Shown piece by piece: positions 46,836 through 53,149 of a DNA stretch of 53,149 nucleotides. The position numbers and the translations under genes were made by a program. Each line of letters begins with the position of its first letter. Position 1 is the first letter of the stretch. The notes below the pieces were generated by a model, which was given only the letters and a program-made list of their open reading frames with translations, ran no database searches and was not told the origin of the DNA. This stretch comes from an uncultured Monoglobus sp. (GTDB lineage: Bacteria > Bacillota > Clostridia > Monoglobales > Monoglobaceae): the NCBI GenBank assembly GCA_947624775.1, contig CANQLT010000006.1:1-53149 (forward strand), written 5' to 3'.

Positions 46836-48926
46836 GTGCCGGCGGGTATAGTAGCGTGCTATGACCAAAACAGCTCGGTGGAAAACTGCTATCATATAGG
46901 AGATTTTATAACTTACGCAACCTTTAAACGCGCTTTGCCCATTGGCAACAGCCCCTACAAAAGCAAGGACAACATGATCAACTGCTACTACCTCGACGGA
47001 TATTATAAGGATGGTGGCGCCACAGCGCTGAGCAAAGAGGAATTTTCAAGGCAGTGGATTGTGGACAGCCTTAACCAAAACAATGGTTCCGCTTGGGCGA
47101 TAAGCCCGCATCTCGGCAGGCCCGTGCTTGTTGATAATCCCGAGTCTTTTTACGGCAGCGGCACCGAGGAGGATCCGTATGTTATCAAAAACGCTCAATC
47201 TCTCGCGTATTTTCGGGATTATGTCAACAACGGCAACGACTGCGCGGGGAAATATGTGCGTCTTGACGCCGATATCGATATGTCGATACTTTTTACTAAG
47301 CATAATTTTAAGGATTATGACTTTGTGTACAATGGGAAGAACTATGACGAACCGTCTGAAAACCCGATGACTTCGATAGGCACGGCCAAAACTCCGTTTA
47401 ACGGGTATTTCGACGGCAACTGCCATAAGATCACCGGAATTACCAAGTTCGCGGAAACCACAACCGCATACGATGATCGTCAAGGCTTGTTCGGATGTAT
47501 CGGCAGCGAAGGTACGGTCGACAAGCTGAGCGTGAAAGGAGAGATCGACTTTTACAGTAGTAACATAGGCATCATCGCGGGCATCTGCTACGGAAAGATC
47601 ACAAATTGCTATACCGATGTATCTCTCCGAAGCAATGGTAACGTGTCTGCGGGCGGCATTGCCGAGATTCTTGAAAACGGCGGCGAGATAACGAATTGCT
47701 ACAGCATTGGAAAACCCGAAGTCCCCTACGGTTCGGCGGGTCTCGTTCGCTTATTGGAAGACGGTTCTAAGATATCGAACTCATACTATTACAATAAGAA
47801 CGTAGGCACAGGAGTTTTCGGGCTCATCGCATACTACAAACAACCTTCGGCGGTGATAGAAAACTGCTATGGGCTTGATGACGAGAGCTTCGGCGCCCAT
47901 AGCGTCTCTGAACCGAAAGATGACACCGGATTGATCAAAGAAGACGAATTCAAAAATTTGGCGGAAGCTCTGAACAACGGCGGCAGCGCATGGGTGGACT
48001 CGTCTTTGGGAAGGCCGATACTTTGCGAAAATCCCGAAACGGATATGCTGGGCAGTGGCACCAAGGATGATCCGTATCTTATAACGAACCTTGCAACGCT
48101 CGAGCGTTTCCGCGATTATGTAAACAGCGGCAAGGGAGAGGGCGAGTATTTCGAAATAACAAACGATATAGACCTGTCCGAAAAATACGGCGAGTCGACG
48201 GCGTCCTGGAAACCCATAGGCAGCACTTCTGTACCGTTCCGCGGCACGCTTGACGGCGGCGGGTACAAGATAAACGGGCGTTACATAAGAGACATCAGTT
48301 CCGTCTACTTCTTATTTGGCATAATTAGCAGATACCCCTCACACTTGGGTCTGTTCGCGAGCGTCGGCGAGGGCGGAACCGTTATGAATCTGTCGGTTTC
48401 GGACAAGATAAACTGCACCGCCGATCACGTGGGCCTCATCGCGGGCAGATGTGACGGTCAGATGTACAACTGCTTTGCCGCCGAGGACATTACCGCAAAC
48501 GGTTTAGTAGCAAACAGCAACTTCTTCGGCGAAACCCGCATCAACGCGGATTGCGTCGGAGGAATCACGGGCGAATGCTCGGGCACTCTGTCGCTTTGCG
48601 GCAGCGCCGTGACGATCAACTCAGACGGAAATTACATTGGCGGTATTGCGGGAAAATACGGAAACAATCTGCTGTCGCTCTGCACCGTGCATAAAAATTA
48701 CGAAAACATTACATCGTCGATCACGTCGAGCGGAAACTGCGTTGGCGGAATTGTCGGCGAAATCGGAACCGGAAACGGCGCCGTGGCGCGCGGCGTCACG
48801 GCCTGCGAGAACGGCGCGGCGGTAAGCGGCGGCGAGCGCGTTGGCGGAATTGCCGGAAAATTTAATGGCGGATCCGTGCCATCGAACCGTGTCGGAGAAG
48901 TGCCTTGGGACTCCGAGGAGAGCTAA
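46836..48926 (+). pseudogene. GLUG-repeat adhesin-like gene, fragment 2
   Basis: LGRPVLVDNPESFYGSGTEEDPYVIKNAQSLAYFRDYVNNG modules, GGIAG...NCY motifs; ends at in-frame TAA 48924-48926. Confidence 0.85.
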
Positions 48927-50168
48927 GAGGGCAGCTCCTTGATAGGAGGCTGCACAAACTCGGGCGCGGTAAAAGGCGTCAATTACGCCGGAGGCATCGC
49001 GGGTGAAACCGCGACGGCGATAGTCGAGAACTGCCAAAACACCGTCGAGGTCAGCGGCAGCTCAAATATCGGCGGCATCACGGGCCGCGCCGCAAACGGC
49101 TATATAGTAAGCTGCGGAGTCGGAGCGTCTGTGAGCGGCGACGGAGACAGCGTCGGCGGCATCACGGGATCGGGTGAGAGTAATACTATATCAAACAGCT
49201 CCCTGAACACGGGCATTAGCGTTACAGGCGGCAGCAACGTCGGAGGTATCGTCGGCAGCGCGAGCAATGACATGATGACAAACTGCTATGTCCCGGGCAA
49301 AGGCACGATCACGGGCCGCGGCGAAAACACCGGCGGCATCGTGGGATATTATGCGGGTGAAGGAGATCTCAGAAAATGCACAAACAATAATATTGTCTCG
49401 GGCAAACAGAATACGGGCGGCTTACTCGGAGGCACGGACATAAGCAGTTCTGTCGGTTTATACAACTGCAGCAACTGCGGAGATGTTTCAGGCGAGGACT
49501 TCACGGGAGGCATAACCGGCCTTGAAACCAACAGCTTGATAATATATTGCGCGAACAGCGGCAAGGTTGAAGGAAAAGACAACGTGGGCGGAATTATCGG
49601 AGCGTCCGGTTTCTCCGGAGCTTACCACGCAATTGATACAACATACAACTTAGGCGCGGTAAGCGGAAAAACCAATGTGGGCGGAGCCGCGGGACAGAAC
49701 AAAGGCCATATTACGGATGTGTATAACGTGGGAACCGTCACCGGCGAGGAAAATGTCGGCGGCATAGCGGGACAAGATGAAAATAACGGACAGCCGTTCA
49801 GCGGGGTATTCGACGGGGGTTACAACTACGGCGCGGTCATGGGAAATACAAACGTCGGAGGCATTTTCGGAATTTCGAGAGGAAGCATCAAGGACGTATA
49901 TTATCTAAGTACCGCCGCCCAAAGCGCGTGCGGCTCCGGAGACAGCTCAGGCACAGAAGCGATAGACAAGCAGCAATTTGAGAGTTTGATCGAAAGGCTG
50001 CAAGATTACGCTTGGAAACAAAGCCCGATTTTGGGAAGGCCGATCCTTGTCAGCAATCCCGAGATAGGATTGAGCGGCACCGGCACGCCCGAAGACCCGT
50101 ATCTGATATCGGAGGCGACTATGATCACCCGTTCGCAGGCATATTCGACGGCGGCGGTCACACGATAA
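48927..50168 (+). pseudogene. GLUG-repeat adhesin-like gene, fragment 3 (same frame as fragment 2)
   Basis: IGGCTNSGAVKGVNYAGGIAGETATAIVENCQNTVEVSGSSNIGGITG... many GLUG motifs. Confidence 0.85.
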
Positions 50169-52864
50169 GCGGACTTTATGCAAGCGGCGGCGAATACGCG
50201 AGTCTGTTCGGAGTTGTCAGAGGCGGAATGGTCAAAAACCTGGCCGTTTCGGGCTCGCTCGTCGCAGGAAGTTTTACGGGCGGTATAGTCGCCTGCCTCG
50301 AGGGCGGAACTATTGAAAACTGCCTGAGTGAATGTAATATTTCGACGTCAAGATGGTCAAACTCCGTGAAAACCGGCGGAATCGTCGGCTCGTTTGAGAG
50401 GGATCTCTCCACCCTCGCGGCTTCAAGTATCAGCAACAGCTTGAGCTTAGGCAACGTCAACGCGCCAAACAGCGTCGGCGCGGTAGTCGGCGGCAGCGGA
50501 AGCTCGGACTGCAAAATTACGAACTGCTACTATCTCGAAGGCACAGACCCGAGCGGAATAGGCGGTTCGGGAGGTTCGGGAAGTCCGGTGGCAAAGACCG
50601 CGTATGAGCTCAAGAGCGGCTCGGTCGCAAATTTGCTCCAAAACGGCGGATCTGACCCGATATGGGGCCAGACGATAGGAACAGATGAGCATCCCGTTCC
50701 GTCGGGCGACATAAACAAACAGGTTTATGAGGTCAAATTCAATGTCGGCGGAAGTGAGACGTTATATGCGCCGCAGTATGTGAATTACGGCGGCACGGTA
50801 ACATTACCTGAACTGCCTGCAGAGGACGATGTACAGATATTTGCAAAATGGTCAACTACTGAGAGCGAGCCATACGATGAGTTCACCTCTCAGACAAGAG
50901 TAGAAAAAGACCTGACGCTGTATCCGATCGGCAGAGTGAAGTTCGGCGGCGAAAGCGATATAATCAAGCTCAACGCCGACGAGGGCTACGACCCGTCGAT
51001 AACAGTTGAGCTTGACGATTATATATCCTACGCAAAGGATGAAGTTTCATCCGAAGGCAAGTTCACCTACACGATAACAGACGACGGCAGGACAGGTGCT
51101 ATAATATCGGGCGGCAGCACTCTGCTTATCCCCAAGGGCCTGACTATGGGCGAGTACAACATCAGGATAACAGCAAAAGAGAACGAGCCGGGCTTTGCGC
51201 TTATGAGCGTTGACGAATACGGAACAAGTGACATCGAGCTGCTTGTGAGGCTGTCGATCAGAACAAGAGCCTCTTATGTTGAGACTACCGCCGACCAAGA
51301 GGTGACCTACGGCGAACCCCTGACGCTGACTGCTCAAATTTTGAGAGCCGATTCGGGCATAAGCCTCGCGGCTGTGACCGACGCGGTCAACTTCTACCTT
51401 GGCGATACCCTGCTTGGCGTAGCCGATGTGGAATACACCAACCAAACCAGGGACAGCGGCACAGCGACGCTCAATATAACGGCTGATAAACGCTTTGCCA
51501 TAGGCGAAAACAAGATACGCGCGGAGTACGGCGGAAGCGTGAACCTGTCGGGCAGCGGCAGCGACGAGATAACGGTGGTTATGAACCCGAAGCCCATCGA
51601 ATACTCTGTGCTGGCGATAAGCAAGGTATACGACGGAACACCCGACGCCGAGCTGCTTCTGGTACCGCTGAACACCGGAGATGATGATATTATCGCCGCA
51701 GCGACAGGAGAGTTCACGAATGAGGAAGGCCCCTCGGCGAAAGTCGGCGAATACCAAACCGTAAATATCACCGAAACCACATTTTACGGAGAGGACGGGA
51801 TGTATTACATCATTGACGGAGCAAAACAAAATGTTCCGCTTGATTTACCCGCGAATATATACACTGAAGGCGAAGGAACATCCGTGAAAATGTCCGACTA
51901 TTACTGCGGAGGCCTGCGAATGACGCCTCCGATAGCTGTGTCCGAGATATACAACATTGAGGATGTGACATATATGTTTAAGCCAAAGGACGCCGCCGAG
52001 ACAGAATATTCGGAAGATATACCGCAAACCGCGGGCGAATATACGATAAAGGCTATCTTCCCCGAAACCGAGGTCTTTGGCGGAGCCGAGGCGTATGATA
52101 ATTTCACGGTACACCATAAATACGGCGAGTGGAAGATAACAAAAGAACCGACCCATGACGAAACGGGAACGGCGGAAAGACAATGCTTGGGCTGCGGCAA
52201 TGTTGAGTCCACGGAATTGAAGGTACTCTCCGACGAAAACTTCTGGAAAAAGGGCGAAGAGACTAAGCCCACATCGACCAGCGACGGCTTGCAGGAATAT
52301 ACTTCCGACTACGGCACGGTGACCGAGACAATACCTAAACTGACGGTTGATAGAATACAAATCGCATCAGAGCCGACCACCAAAACGGTCATCGAGGGAA
52401 TGCCCCTTGACACAAGCGGACTTGTTGTTGAGGCGTTTTACCCTGACGGTTCCACAGTAGAGATAACCGATTATAAATTATCGGACTACAATACATCGAC
52501 AGTCGGCGATCAGACTGTGACCGTTACATACGGAGATTTTAAAGCCGAGTTTAAGATAACGGTAGTGCCCAAGTCCGTCACGGGAATAGAGATAACGCAG
52601 CTGCCCGACAGACTGGAGTACACTCAAGACGAAAAGCTTGACACAAACGGATTGATCGTCACCGCAAGCTACAACAATAACACGAGCAAAGAAATAGAGA
52701 TAAGCGAATGTGAGATAAGCGAGCTTACCGATAAAGTCGGAAAGCAGAAGATAACAGTCACATACGAGGGCCAAACTGCCGAGTTTACCGTCAATGTGAT
52801 CGCACCCGTGGCTCCCCCCCCAAACAGTCGAGAAACCGCTGATAAACGCCGCGGATTACTATGA
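50109..52864 (+). pseudogene. GLUG/Ig-like adhesin-like gene, fragment 4
   Basis: GGDYDHPFAGIFDGGGHTISGLYASGGEYASLFGVV...; Ig-like and bacterial Ig-like repeats (EPTTKTVIEGMPLDTSGLVVEAFYPDGSTVEITDYKLSDYNTSTVGDQTVTVTYGDFKAEFKITV). The ORF call at 50012 has a spurious N-terminus. Confidence 0.85.
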
Positions 52865-53149
52865 CGGAAAGAAAGTAACTATCTCCTGCGCAACCGAGGG
52901 AGCCGTGATCCGCTACACCACCGACGGCAGCGATCCCGACGAAAACAGCCCGATCTATTCCGAGCCGTTTACGCTGAGTGAGACGACGACCGTTAAGGCT
53001 AAAGCGTATAAAGAGGGAATGACGACAAGCAGCATAGCTGAGAAAACTATCGAGGTTAACACCGTAAGCGCACCGAGATTCAGCTATCCTTCGGGAGAAG
53101 TGGACAAAGGCACCATAGTAACGTTGACCTGCGCCACCGACGGAGCCGA
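52821..53149 (+). pseudogene. Adhesin-like gene fragment 5 (runs off window), chitobiase/beta-hexosaminidase C-terminal-like (CHB_HEX_C) repeats
   Basis: Frame after C8 tract: QTVEKPLINAADYYDGKKVTISCATEGAVIRYTTDGSDPDENSPIYSEPFTLSETTTVKAKAYKEGMTTSSIAEKTIEV...VTLTCATDGA. Not in the ORF track. Confidence 0.8.

Noticed and set aside
51047-51829. 260-aa minus ORF in the adhesin region
   Set aside because: Antisense to Ig-like coding sequence with clear motifs; no recognisable family.

Overview
A roughly 53 kb window from an anaerobic Clostridia-like Firmicute. The lineage is inferred from family content and style, not from any search. Most of the window is ordinary housekeeping sequence: an IS256-family transposase 3' end, a PcrA/UvrD helicase, an anaerobic RNR operon (nrdD-nrdG-dut), a P-type ATPase, cysK, a four-gene two-component/ABC (BceRS-AB/MacB-like) module, tyrS/aspS/hisS, a FAH-family hydrolase, engB, lon, an orphan Zn/Mn-binding lipoprotein, a BaiN/HI0933-like flavoprotein, an acyltransferase-3 protein, HPr, uvrC and four tRNAs. 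The accessory content is surface or secreted proteins: a pectate-lyase/LRR/PT-repeat protein, a 2878-aa SLH-anchored protein, and a large GLUG-repeat/Ig-like/CHB_HEX adhesin-like gene broken into at least five pieces. Between the last two (about 44.5-46.1 kb) lies a scar of decayed mobile DNA: a truncated MerR-type HTH reading frame beside a MerR-shaped promoter (19-bp spacer with a dyad), a frameshifted replication-initiator-like pseudogene ending in 15-bp repeats, and several perfect hairpins. Other points worth a second look are a tandem duplication of the tRNA-Asn 3' half with its terminator, paired 20-bp-period direct repeats upstream of the pectate lyase, and three stacked hairpins after tRNA-Leu. 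I did not find a convincing complete novel defence or biosynthetic system. The best leads are the adhesin fragmentation and the MerR/mobile scar.
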